Origin: Nostoc carneum NIES-2107
GTDB taxonomy: Bacteria > Cyanobacteriota > Cyanobacteriia > Cyanobacteriales > Nostocaceae
Assembly (NCBI GenBank): GCA_002368155.1
Contig: AP018180.1
Coordinates: 930,001-994,000, forward strand
Direction: 5' to 3'
DNA length: 64,000 nt
Under the pieces are notes generated by a model, which made no database searches, was not told the DNA's origin, and saw nothing but the letters and a program-made list of their open reading frames with translations. The position numbers and the translations under genes are program-made. The first letter of the stretch is position 1; the number at the start of each line of letters is the position of its first letter. Positions 19,366 through 29,616 of the stretch are shown piece after piece.

Positions 19366-20163
<798 letters not shown>

Positions 20164-20240
20164 TTGCGGACATCATTGAATTCACCTCCATATATGTGAT
20201 TGAGTTCAGGTAATTTATTAATACAATTGGCATAATGAGA

Positions 20241-20382
20241 ATTCCGCACAAGTTAGCAAAGCAGTTTTGCACAGTTGCCTTTACCATTTTGGCTACGCTC
20301 CCATAAGCGGGAGCGACAGGAATTGAACCTGTATTCCGTTTCCGGATAGTGTGTGTATGCTTCACAAGTTAGGGCGCGGAAT
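20241..20382 (-). ncRNA. Y-RNA-like element 4 with circularly permuted class II tRNA head
   Basis: The terminal helix ATTCCGC/GCGGAAT leads into GCCCTAACTTGTGAAGCA opposite TGCTTTGCTAACTTG. In the head the tRNA parts are in permuted order: a long variable arm (TCCG-GAAA-CGGA), a T arm (ACAGG-TTCAATT-CCTGT), the 3' acceptor strand CGCTCCC, a 6-nt loop GCTTAT, the 5' acceptor strand GGGAGCG, TA, then a D arm (GCC-AAAATGGTAAA-GGC). The two acceptor strands pair perfectly over 7 bp. The strands that would be the anticodon stem (ACACAC and CTGTG) pair and continue into the Y stem. So the Y stem replaces the anticodon loop and the acceptor end is closed. Confidence 0.82.
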
Positions 20383-20403
20383 AAAGCTAATAATTCGTAA
20401 TTA

Positions 20404-20545
20404 ATACCAATTTAATATGAAGTTGCATATATCTAGATCCCCCTAAATCCCCCTTTTTAAGGGGGACTTTGATTCTAGTTCCCCCCTTTTTTCAAGGGGG
20501 GTTAGGGGGGATCGAATTTTATGCAGCCTCATAAAGAATTGGTAT
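20404..20545. repeat. Palindromic MITE-like element (ATACCAATTT ends)
   Basis: The 142-bp element begins ATACCAATTT and ends AATTGGTAT. Its centre is a large hairpin of CCCCCTAAATCCCCC against GGGGGGTTAGGGGG. It is inserted between Y-RNA-like elements 4 and 5. It shares its ends with the elements at 2025-2125 and 3421-3502. Confidence 0.65.
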
Positions 20546-20585
20546 AAGAAAGCTAGATTTAATTTGGCTTTTGGGAGAAATTACT

Positions 20586-20763
20586 CCATGCAAGTTGAAG
20601 AAGCTTTTTACAAATACGGTCGCTCTTACCAAATATTGGCAGTGGGCACGCATATTAAATCTGCGAGAGACTTAATCATGCTTCGCTAGTTCGATCGCTC
20701 AAATTTTACTACCTTAGGGCCGTTATCAATGTGTATGTATGCTTTTTATGTTTGGGCACGGAT
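20586..20763 (-). ncRNA. Y-RNA-like element 5 with permuted 23S helix 69 mimic
   Basis: The Y stem is CCGTGCCCAAACAT...AAAAAGC with GCTTCTTCAACTTGCATGG. Next to it, at 20701-20727, the minus strand reads GAUAACGGCCCUAAGGUAG then UAAAAUU, which matches E. coli 23S (AUAACGGUCCUAAGGUAG, then CGAAAUU) at 17 of 18 positions in the first block. This is the 3' strand of helix 69 and helix 70. At the other side of the head, GGUAAGAGCGACCGUA matches the strand 5' of helix 69 (GGUAAACGGCGGCCGUA), so the two halves are in permuted order and the Y stem replaces the helix 69 loop. The middle holds a 12-bp bulged hairpin (GCAU-G-AUUAAGUC with GAUUUAAUAUGC). It begins 22 nt after the stop of the 66-residue gene. 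Confidence 0.8.
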
Positions 20764-20785
20764 GATTCAATTTTCCCGGGACTTT

Positions 20786-21013
<228 letters not shown>

Positions 21014-21044
21014 TTACAAATTACGAATTACAAATTATTGAAGT

Positions 21045-21253
<209 letters not shown>

Positions 21254-21675
21254 AAGGAAAGTATGTTTGCAATGCTCTAATTCAAGCGATCGCAACTTGA
21301 ATTTAAGCTCAAGCAAGTAAAAACGTTAGGAACTTTTAGTTTTGCCTTTGCTCGAAACTTTAGTGTTCATATTACATTTGTACTACGAACACTACAGGAT
21401 GTCAAGGGCATACTACAAATTTTTAGGACTTACGCAACGCCGATAATGTCATTGCGACCGAAACTAAGTGTAGAGAAGCAATCCCAGCGTCAAGGGAGAT
21501 TACTTCTCTTTACTACACAATGCTATCGCTCGTAATGACGGAGTTACGTTATTTTTTTGTAAGGGACTTCCAGAAAATAAATTATCCAATATAATCCGAG
21601 AATATTTTTATTCTCCCCCTGCTCCCTGTCCCCCTGCCAAGAAAGCGATAGTATATTTTTTTATTTGGAAATCCC
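21254..21675. other. Gene-free stretch with dispersed repeat
   Basis: Upstream of Y-RNA-like element 6 the sequence is non-coding. From about 21420 to 21570 there is a repeat bounded by GGACTTACGCAAC and GTTACGT, with CATTGCGACCGAAAC opposite CGCTCGTAATGAC, of a type common in Nostocales. A CCCCTGCTCCCTG simple-sequence run lies near 21615-21640. Confidence 0.5.
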
Positions 21676-21933
21676 TTAATCACCTGGAGGCTCATACCAA
21701 ACTTGAAGTTTATCAAGTTTTTCTCCAACAATATTTCTATATAATTCAAGTGAACGGTAAATCTGATCTACGCTAGGTTTTCCATGAGCGAACACTGCAC
21801 CGTAAAAGTTTTGAATTTCTTGATGACTGATTGTACCGTCTTTAATAGACTGCTCAATCATGATTTTCAATTTTTCAAGTTCTAGAGCTTCTTCTGCTGT
21901 AGGTTCTTGAGATAATGGTCGTTCAATTTTCAT
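21676..21933 (-). CDS. Small conserved hypothetical protein
   Basis: The 85-residue acidic protein is predicted to be mostly helical (AEEALELEKLKIMIEQSIKD, then EIQNFYGAVFAHG and IYRSLELYRNIVGEKLDKL). I do not recognise a family. It has no membrane segment. It is on the same strand as the Y-RNA locus and about 420 bp upstream of element 6, but a dispersed repeat lies between them, so membership in the locus is uncertain. Confidence 0.55.
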   Translation of the reverse strand: MKIERPLSQEPTAEEALELEKLKIMIEQSIKDGTISHQEIQNFYGAVFAHGKPSVDQIYRSLELYRNIVGEKLDKLQVWYEPPGD

Positions 21934-22087
21934 AATATAAACCCATCTTGGATGCGATTTTTACCACAGAACATGGCACGATTCTTATCTATCTAAAAAA
22001 TTCATTTCCCTCTAACAATTAGCTTCTTATTGATGTTATGCAACAAAGTTGAGGAATTTGTGAGGAGTAGATACTTAAGTCGAATCC

Positions 22088-22124
22088 AGTAACCCAGGCT
22101 CTTGTCGGAGTAGTCTGGGTTACT
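22088..22124. terminator. Strong hairpin, bidirectional terminator candidate
   Basis: AGTAACCCAG and CTGGGTTACT are 10-nt perfect inverse complements around a 17-nt loop. There is no T tract, so termination is only one possibility. It lies in the 458-bp gene-free stretch 21934-22391 before the Rieske gene; that stretch also holds a GTTGG...CCAAC repeat near 22225-22255. Confidence 0.35.
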
Positions 22125-22391
22125 TACGATTCCACAACTCACAGCCAAATGTTGTAAGCACTGCACTAAGCGACTTCCAATTTCAAAAATATACTATCGT
22201 TTTAGCGAGCGTAGATGTAGATGTAGGTTGGATTAAGCGCAGCACAACCCAACATGGATCTTGTAAGCTCAACCTATGTTTCGGTGTTGGGTTCCCTTAC
22301 GTCAACCCGATCTACGAATCTAGTGAGAAATCCAGGTTTTATCCCTAATTCAATAAATAGATATAATTTTTGTGAATTATTGAGTAGAAAA

Positions 22392-23723
22392 ATGACAGAT
22401 AAATTCAACTTTTTTCAGCAGTGGTATCCTCTCTCACCAGTCGAAGATTTAGCTTTAGACCAACCAACTGCAGTAACACTTTTGGGAATGCGTTTAGTTA
22501 TCTGGAAACCTAAATCATCTCAAAGTTTCCGGGTATTTTTAGATCAATGTCCCCACCGCCTTGCTCCCCTAAGTGAAGGACGCATTGATGACAAAACAGG
22601 GAATTTAATGTGTAGCTATCATGGTTGGCAATTTGATGAGCAAGGAATTTGTACTCATATTCCCCAAGCGGAAAATCCAGAATTGGTAAGTAAGAATAAA
22701 GAAAATTTCTGCACTGTATCACTACCAGTTCGTCAGCAACAGGATTTACTGTGGGTGTGGCCAGATGCACAATCCAGGGAACAAGCAGCTAACACGCCTT
22801 TACCTTTATCACCGCAAATAGATGCGGCTAAAGGCTTTGTGTGGTCTTCTTATGTACGAGATTTAGAATATGACTGGCAAACCTTGGTGGAAAATGTGGC
22901 AGATCCGAGTCATGTACCTTTTTCTCATCACGGCGTACAGGGCGATCGCGCTAAAGCAAGACCAATACCCATTAAAATTGTACAATCAACACCACATTTA
23001 ATTGAAGCGTCTTCAGACACACGCTTTCCCACAACCATCACTTTTGAACCACCTTGTCGTTTGGAGTATGCAATCCAGTTTGGTAACGCTGAAAAGCAGG
23101 TGGGACTGGTAACTTATTGCATACCAGTATCTCCTGGTAAATCTCGGATTGTCGCTCAGTTCCCTCGTAACTTTGCCAAAACCTTCCATCGTCTTCGACC
23201 CCGTTGGTGGGATCATATTAGCGAACGCAATGAAGTACTTGATGGCGATATGGTGCTGTTACAGCAGCAAGAGTATTTTCTACAACAGACACAATCATCC
23301 CAAAGCTGGAAAACTTCCTTTCAACTACCTACAAGTGCAGATAGGCTAGTGATTGAGTATCGGAATTGGTTTGATAAATATTGTCAAGGACAGTTACCCT
23401 GGAGTCAATTAGGGATAAGTATTCCAGAAATTAGGCAAATAAATGAAAATCGCGAACAAGTTTTGGATCGCTATAAACAGCATACACAGCATTGTAGTAG
23501 CTGTCGCCAGACGCTAAAAGTTATGCAACGGTTGCAGGTAGGACTTTTGGCATACTTTGCTATTACTGTTTGCACTGTTGCTTTGCTTAGCGATGCATCA
23601 CGAGTTCAGCTAGGTTTACCTTTAATTGTGACAGCACTACTAAGTTTAGGAATTTACGCTTGGTTGAAATTCAAGCTGATTCCGAAGTTTTACTTTGTAG
23701 ACTATATCCACGCACAGAGATAG
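22392..23723 (+). CDS. Rieske 2Fe-2S oxygenase of the PaO/Tic55-like family
   Basis: The 443-residue protein starts at the ATG at 22392 (MTDKFNFFQQWYPL). The Rieske cluster ligands are C-P-H (about residue 52) and C-S-Y-H-G-W (about residue 72). A mononuclear iron site follows in NVADPSHVPFSHHG. The C-terminal CSSCRQTLK provides the C-x-x-C pair of pheophorbide a oxygenase, Tic55 and PTC52 relatives, and two hydrophobic segments anchor the end in a membrane. Such enzymes oxygenate chlorophyll derivatives or related substrates using ferredoxin. The exact substrate in cyanobacteria is not settled. The upstream in-frame extension to 22254 lies in repeat sequence and was rejected. Confidence 0.85.
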   Translation: MTDKFNFFQQWYPLSPVEDLALDQPTAVTLLGMRLVIWKPKSSQSFRVFLDQCPHRLAPLSEGRIDDKTGNLMCSYHGWQFDEQGICTHIPQAENPELVSKNKENFCTVSLPVRQQQDLLWVWPDAQSREQAANTPLPLSPQIDAAKGFVWSSYVRDLEYDWQTLVENVADPSHVPFSHHGVQGDRAKARPIPIKIVQSTPHLIEASSDTRFPTTITFEPPCRLEYAIQFGNAEKQVGLVTYCIPVSPGKSRIVAQFPRNFAKTFHRLRPRWWDHISERNEVLDGDMVLLQQQEYFLQQTQSSQSWKTSFQLPTSADRLVIEYRNWFDKYCQGQLPWSQLGISIPEIRQINENREQVLDRYKQHTQHCSSCRQTLKVMQRLQVGLLAYFAITVCTVALLSDASRVQLGLPLIVTALLSLGIYAWLKFKLIPKFYFVDYIHAQR

Positions 23724-23830
23724 GGATTGCAGGTAAGTAGAGCAGTGCAATTAAAGATAGTTGGTAAGGGCTGTCATTAGTCATTAGTTAGGGTTTCAAT
23801 ACCCCGCATTCTGCTAGTCAGTCCATTAGG

Positions 23831-23856
23831 GTGCGTTACGAATAGCGCTAACGCAC
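23831..23856. repeat. GTGCGTTA/TAACGCAC hairpin
   Basis: GTGCGTTA and TAACGCAC form an 8-bp inverted repeat around a 10-nt centre, about 110 bp after the Rieske gene. Related GTGCGTTAG blocks occur near 10060 and 11030. The rest of 23724-24062 is AT-rich and shows nothing else. Confidence 0.45.
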
Positions 23857-24062
23857 CTCTTCCAACTTAAATTTTTCGGAATTCAAATCGGATTGCTATA
23901 TTTTTTAAGAATTATACTAATTTGAGAAATTATGGCGATAGATAGATTACCAAAAACTCAATTAATCTTTCTCAATTTAAAATATAAAACCATAAATTAT
24001 ATTAAACAATCATTCTCATGATTTATTATGAATAATTACCAACTAAACTCAATATCTGAATT

Positions 24063-24818
24063 ATGGCTCAATCAAATAATACTGGAATACTGGAAAAGTT
24101 TGTCAATACAGTTATGGGGGTAAAAACAGAAAATCAACAACAGTCTCCCGATACATCAATCGCTACTACGCAAGCGCTGGATATCAGAGCAGTTTTAGTT
24201 TACAAACTAGGGACTATCTTACAAATAGCAGCCATGATGCTTGCTTTACTGGGAATGGAAAAATTAGTCATGCTGATTGATAAAACTTCTCACCTGCCTA
24301 GTTGGTTTAGCACTTTATTAGCTGTATTATTTTTTGCTTTATTAAGTATTCGTTCGCGAATTTTTTCACCTTTAGATAATACCCGTTCTCGTAAGACCTA
24401 TGACCAGGTAATCAGACCAAGATGGGCACCTCCACCTTTAGTATTTCCGATAGTTTGGATGATAATTGCAGTTTTGCGGGTAATTTCTTCTGTATTAATT
24501 TGGCAGCAAATGAATCACCAATTTTTAGCACTGCCTTTAATTTTATTTGTGGTGCATCTGGCTTTCGGAGATACTTGGAATACGATTTTTACTGTAGAAC
24601 GAAGATTAGGTGCGGCTGTTCCTGTGGTTATTTTAGGCCCTTGGTTATCTGCTCTAATAGTGACGGCAATTTATTGGCAAACTAATCCTGTGGCGGGAAT
24701 GATTTTCTCTTTTTCTTGTATCTGGCTAACTGTAGCTGCTGTATTAGTATTTAGAATTTGGCAATTAAACGGTTCAGAGCCATTGTATCCTTTAAAACTC
24801 ACCCCAGTGGAGAAATAA
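24063..24818 (+). CDS. TspO/MBR family membrane protein
   Basis: The 251-residue protein has a Gln/Thr-rich N-terminus of about 45 residues, two hydrophobic segments, then a TspO-like region. R-P-R-W-A-P-P-P-L-V-F-P-I-V-W is the family's W-x-PP...F-P-x-x-W entry motif, followed by further membrane segments including FGDTWNTIFTVERRLG. TspO proteins bind tetrapyrroles and, in cyanobacteria, influence stress responses and porphyrin handling. This version is longer than the usual 160-residue protein. It sits between the Rieske oxygenase and nblA/cpeBA, a pigment-related neighbourhood. Confidence 0.72.
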   Translation: MAQSNNTGILEKFVNTVMGVKTENQQQSPDTSIATTQALDIRAVLVYKLGTILQIAAMMLALLGMEKLVMLIDKTSHLPSWFSTLLAVLFFALLSIRSRIFSPLDNTRSRKTYDQVIRPRWAPPPLVFPIVWMIIAVLRVISSVLIWQQMNHQFLALPLILFVVHLAFGDTWNTIFTVERRLGAAVPVVILGPWLSALIVTAIYWQTNPVAGMIFSFSCIWLTVAAVLVFRIWQLNGSEPLYPLKLTPVEK

Positions 24819-24845
24819 ATACTCAAAATTAATTTTGACATCAAT

Positions 24846-24879
24846 AACGGTAGATAAATTAGCAATCTACCGTTTTTTT
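24846..24879 (+). terminator. Rho-independent terminator after the TspO-like gene
   Basis: AACGGTAGAT and ATCTACCGTT form a 10-bp stem around an 8-nt loop, followed directly by a run of seven T. It lies 28 bp after the stop of the TspO-like gene. The following stretch to nblA (24880-25357) is gene-free; a 67-codon frame at 25030 has no support. Confidence 0.85.
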
Positions 24880-25357
24880 AAACTTTTTAATTCCATGCAT
24901 AAATCTATAGATAGATTGACAGAATTCCGATACACAGAGAAATCCAAAATTTGTCTTGAAAAGGTTGCTATGGAGGTAAATCCTCCTTAAAACTTTCCGC
25001 AAAATCTAAAATCTAAAATTCAAATTGGCATGAGATATCTGCAATCTCCCAAAAGTGTGATGCACAATTGGCTGATGATGTTAAATTTCCACCCAGGCTT
25101 ACCACCAATTGGTAGAGGACTCAAAGCCCTACTTTGTCATAGTTTTGAGACATCTGGAACAAGGTTCAGCAGGACAAGTGCGATCGCACATCTGTTACCG
25201 GGAAAGTGTTTTGTCGTTAATCCCCATGAGTAACATGATAGGGGTTTATTCGCTATCGTCTAAAACTGTCCACTTGTCAAGTAGGCGTAACTTTTGTTAA
25301 CCTTAATTCCAGGAAATAGATCAAACTAATGTTGCAAAACACCGGAGAGTAAACATA

Positions 25358-25525
25358 ATGGATATCCCAATGGAGCTGAACTTAGAGCAGAAATTCAACC
25401 TCAAACTTTACGAAGAGCAAATTAAGAACTTAAACCAGGAAGAATCGCAAAAATTGCTTTTAGAAGTAATGCGCCAGTTAATGGTCAAAGACAACATGAT
25501 TAAGCATCTTCTCAAGCAGGCGTAG
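25358..25525 (+). CDS. nblA: NblA, phycobilisome degradation adaptor
   Basis: The 55-residue protein (MDIPMELNLEQKFNLKLYEE, then QIKNLNQEESQKLLLEVMRQ and LMVKDNMIKHLLKQ) has the NblA pattern: a short polar N-terminus, an amphipathic helical hairpin and L-x-x-L...V-x-R/K-x-N/D near the end. NblA dimers bind phycobiliproteins and recruit Clp protease during nutrient starvation. GGAGAG precedes the ATG. Its place directly upstream of cpeBA matches nblAI in Calothrix PCC 7601. Confidence 0.88.
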   Translation: MDIPMELNLEQKFNLKLYEEQIKNLNQEESQKLLLEVMRQLMVKDNMIKHLLKQA

Positions 25526-25583
25526 CTAACTGGGAATATTTGTGAGTTTCCCACAGCACAAATAGGAACAAAAAGATATGCAA

Positions 25584-25611
25584 AGGCTTGTCTAGATTAG
25601 ACTGCAAGCCT
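25584..25611 (+). terminator. Hairpin terminator after nblA
   Basis: AGGCTTG and CAAGCCT form a 7-bp stem around a 14-nt loop that itself can form TCTA/TAGA pairs, followed by ACTCTTTTCTCT. It lies 58 bp after the nblA stop and separates nblA from the cpeBA promoter. Confidence 0.6.
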
Positions 25612-25756
25612 ACTCTTTTCTCTAGTGGTATTTATAAATAGTTCGTTTTAGTGCAGCTCATCCGTAAGGAAGCTCACCTCATAACATTAATTACAACTTA
25701 TTTCTTATTCACTCCCAATCCCCAATCCCCAGTCCCCAACCCTGACTGGGGATTGT

Positions 25757-25772
25757 TTGTTAAGGATTGTTA
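25757..25772 (+). promoter_or_regulatory. TTGTTA-N4-TTGTTA direct repeat upstream of cpeBA
   Basis: TTGTTA-AGGA-TTGTTA lies about 115 bp upstream of the cpeB start. A direct repeat of this form in the cpeBA promoter of Calothrix PCC 7601/F. diplosiphon is bound by RcaA/PepB-type factors in green light. The match is exact as I recall that site. Confidence 0.6.
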
Positions 25773-25797
25773 CTTAGTTTCTCATAACTGAGACTGA

Positions 25798-26442
<645 letters not shown>

Positions 26443-26517
26443 TTGATTGCTAATCGCAATTCACTCAACAGATTGACATCCAACACAGTTTAAATAAAAG
26501 CCTTTTGGGAGATTTAA

Positions 26518-27015
<498 letters not shown>

Positions 27016-27149
27016 TTAGTTGCCACTCTTGTTATTGAGTAACGAGGGTATGTTATGACCCTACAAACCTGGAGGTTCTTCGCTCTTTGCTTTGCCTGAT
27101 AAGGTTGAGTAATGGTAAAGAATCTCTGGGTTTGTTTTGTCATTTGTTA

Positions 27150-27373
27150 TTGGTCATTGGTCATTGGTCATTGGTCATTGGTCATTGGTCATTAGTTATT
27201 GGTGATTTATATCAAGTCTGGCTAATTACTTACGATATGGTTGGTCTTATTAAATATTGAGAATTGGTAATTGTTAAACTGTATTTTTCTTTCCCCATCC
27301 CCAATCCCCAGTCCCCAATCCCCAGTCCCCAATCCCCAGTCCCCAATCCCCAGTCCCTAATCCCCAGTCCCCT
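27150..27373. repeat. Tandem heptamers between cpeA and cpeY
   Basis: About six to seven TTGGTCA units run from 27150 to 27195, and a CCCCAAT/CCCCAGT tract runs from about 27295 to 27373. These are typical of Nostocales. The rest of the 414-bp gap (27016-27429) shows no gene; cpeYZ may have its own promoter. Confidence 0.85.
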
Positions 27374-27429
27374 CAAACTAAAGAATATTTGCTGAAGGCT
27401 GAACCACTAACAGCTAACATTTATATATT

Positions 27430-28719
27430 ATGGATAAACGCTTTTTTAATTTATTTAATCTCACAGAAGACCAGGCGATCGCTCTTTTGGATACGCCTCA
27501 AGACCAATTGAGCGAGAACGATTCGCGCTATATTGCTGCTTCTCATTTAGTCAACTTTCCTACAGAACGCTCAATCAACGCCCTAATGCGGGCGGTGCAG
27601 CAAACTGATCCCTCGTTGGATAATCGGATTGTCCGTCGCAAATCGGTAGAGACTTTAGGACGACTCAAAGCCACAACAGCTTTGCCAGTTATCCGTACCT
27701 GTCTGTTTGATGAAGACTGCTATACTGTGGAAAATGCGGCTTGGGCAATTGGGGAAATAGGGACTCAAGACCTCGATATCTTAGAGGATGTGGCGCAATT
27801 ACTGGAGAAGCCAGGGCAAACATATCGGGTAATTATCCATACATTAACCAAGTTTAATTATCAACCTGCCCTAAAACGCATTCGCAAGTTTGTGAATGAC
27901 AGTGATCCGCCTACAGCTAGTGCGGCGATCGCCGCAGTGTGTCGCTTAACTGGCGACTATTCCCAAATGGCAAAAGTAGTGCAGATATTGCAGCATCCAA
28001 ATGTTTTAGGGCGGCGTTTGTCTATCCAAGATTTGATGGATGCACGTTACTATGATGCAATTCCTGATATTGCCAAATGTCCTGTATCCTTGGTGTTTCG
28101 GCTGCGAGGCATTCGCACATTAGCAGAAGCGGGAATCTCTGCAGGGGCAATTACTTTTGCTAAAATTCAACCCTATTTAGAGCAGACATTATACGACCAT
28201 CCCCAGAATTTGAATTTAGTCCATAGTTATGATCGCCTCCCGACACTGGAAATTTTAATTCGTGGCTTGTACGAAACTGACTTTGGACGCTGTTATTTAG
28301 CAACTAAAACCATTTTGGAGCATTACGCCGATGCTGCTCCTGAGGCTCTATTTGCTACTTACGCTGCAGAAGCAAATAATGATTATGGCGCTCATTTTCA
28401 TGTAATTAAGTTGTTTGGTTGGTTAAAACATGCCCCAGCTTACGATTTAATAGTGGAAGGCTTGCATAACAAACAACCACAATTTCAAAAATCACGAGCA
28501 GCAGCTGCGATCGCACTTGCTGAACTGGGAGATCCAAAAGCGATTCCTGAACTCAAAGCCTGTCTAGAAACTAAAATTTGGGATTTGAAGTATGCAGCGT
28601 TGATGGCGCTAGAAAAACTGGGTGATATCAGCGGACATAAACAAGCAGCACAAGATAGTGATTGGCTAATTGCCGCCAAAGCCTCAAGCACCCTGAAAAA
28701 TCAAGAAATCACAGCCTAA
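27430..28719 (+). CDS. cpeY: CpeY, phycoerythrobilin lyase for alpha-phycoerythrin
   Basis: The 429-residue protein is a HEAT-repeat lyase of the CpcE/CpcF superfamily: repeated helical pairs such as NRIVRRKSVETLGRLK-TTALPVIR and VENAAWAIGEIG appear, with LEHYADAAPEALF and DYGAHFHVIKLFGWLKHAPAYD near the C-terminus. CpeY attaches phycoerythrobilin to Cys82 of CpeA and works with CpeZ. It is encoded just before cpeZ, as in F. diplosiphon. Confidence 0.92.
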   Translation: MDKRFFNLFNLTEDQAIALLDTPQDQLSENDSRYIAASHLVNFPTERSINALMRAVQQTDPSLDNRIVRRKSVETLGRLKATTALPVIRTCLFDEDCYTVENAAWAIGEIGTQDLDILEDVAQLLEKPGQTYRVIIHTLTKFNYQPALKRIRKFVNDSDPPTASAAIAAVCRLTGDYSQMAKVVQILQHPNVLGRRLSIQDLMDARYYDAIPDIAKCPVSLVFRLRGIRTLAEAGISAGAITFAKIQPYLEQTLYDHPQNLNLVHSYDRLPTLEILIRGLYETDFGRCYLATKTILEHYADAAPEALFATYAAEANNDYGAHFHVIKLFGWLKHAPAYDLIVEGLHNKQPQFQKSRAAAAIALAELGDPKAIPELKACLETKIWDLKYAALMALEKLGDISGHKQAAQDSDWLIAAKASSTLKNQEITA

Positions 28720-28736
28720 TTTTTCTTTTAAAAACA

Positions 28737-29354
28737 ATGCCGACAACAGAAGAACTATTCCAACAACTAAAACACCCCAACCCTCACCTCCGCGACCAAG
28801 CAATGTGGGAATTAGCGGAAAATCCTGATGAAACGACTATTCCCAGGTTGATGAGTATTCTCGATGAAGAGGATACCACCTATCGACGGGCTGCTGTGAA
28901 AGCTTTAGGTGCGATCGGCCCTGATGCGGTGACACCTTTAGTAGAAGCCTTACTTAATAGTGATAATGTTACCGTTCGCGGCAGTGCCGCCAAAGCACTG
29001 GCGCAAGTTGCTATTAATCATCCTGATGTTCCCTTTGCTGCTGAAGGCGTACAGGGTTTAAAAACTGCTCTTGATGACCCCAATCCCGTAGTACATATTG
29101 CTGCTGTGATGGCGTTGGGTGAAATTGGTTCTCCCGTAGTAGATGTGTTGATTGAAGCATTGCAAACTACAGACAACCCAGCGCTAGGAATCTCGATTGT
29201 GAATGCTCTTGGCTCAATTGGCGATAGTCGAGGTGTGGAGGTTTTACAATCCCTAATTGAGAATGAATCAACCGATTCCTATGTGCGTGAGTCCGCTACT
29301 AGTGCATTATCTCGCTTAGAAATGACTATGAAATTTCAGCGGGGAGAAAAATAA
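28737..29354 (+). CDS. cpeZ: CpeZ, chaperone-like HEAT protein for bilin lyases
   Basis: The 205-residue HEAT/PBS-lyase protein (MPTTEELFQQLKHPNPHLRD) contains five or so repeats such as TYRRAAVKALGAIGPDAV, VTVRGSAAKALAQV and VVHIAAVMALGEIG. In F. diplosiphon CpeZ increases the activity of CpeY and other phycoerythrin lyases by assisting folding. It starts 17 bp after the cpeY stop. I use the ATG at 28737; an upstream in-frame start overlaps cpeY. Confidence 0.9.
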   Translation: MPTTEELFQQLKHPNPHLRDQAMWELAENPDETTIPRLMSILDEEDTTYRRAAVKALGAIGPDAVTPLVEALLNSDNVTVRGSAAKALAQVAINHPDVPFAAEGVQGLKTALDDPNPVVHIAAVMALGEIGSPVVDVLIEALQTTDNPALGISIVNALGSIGDSRGVEVLQSLIENESTDSYVRESATSALSRLEMTMKFQRGEK

Positions 29355-29616
29355 TACCAATTGGATTTTGCGGAAAGTTAAGCCACTGCGTTGGACGGGT
29401 TTCCCGACTTGTAGCAACTGCCATCGGGAGCATCTCAGCTTTGTTAGAACAGATGAACTAGCAAGTGGGGATGAAAATCAGCGAAGATAAAGGAAGAAAT
29501 TAACCCCCACTCAATCAAAAATGGAACCAGCTAATCCGAAAAAACTCTAGGAGCATCTACAAGCCATAGCCAAAATTCTATATCAAGAAACAGAAACTGA
29601 AGAATTAGAGAGCCTA

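Noticed and set aside
20586-20763. Element 5 as another tRNA mimic
   Set aside because: D- and T-arm-like fragments (GGUAG, AUCGAAC) do not form stems, whereas the match to 23S helix 69 on both strands explains the head better.
25030-25233. 67-codon plus-strand frame upstream of nblA
   Set aside because: No ribosome binding site, atypical composition and an overlapping frame of similar length in another phase; probably non-coding.
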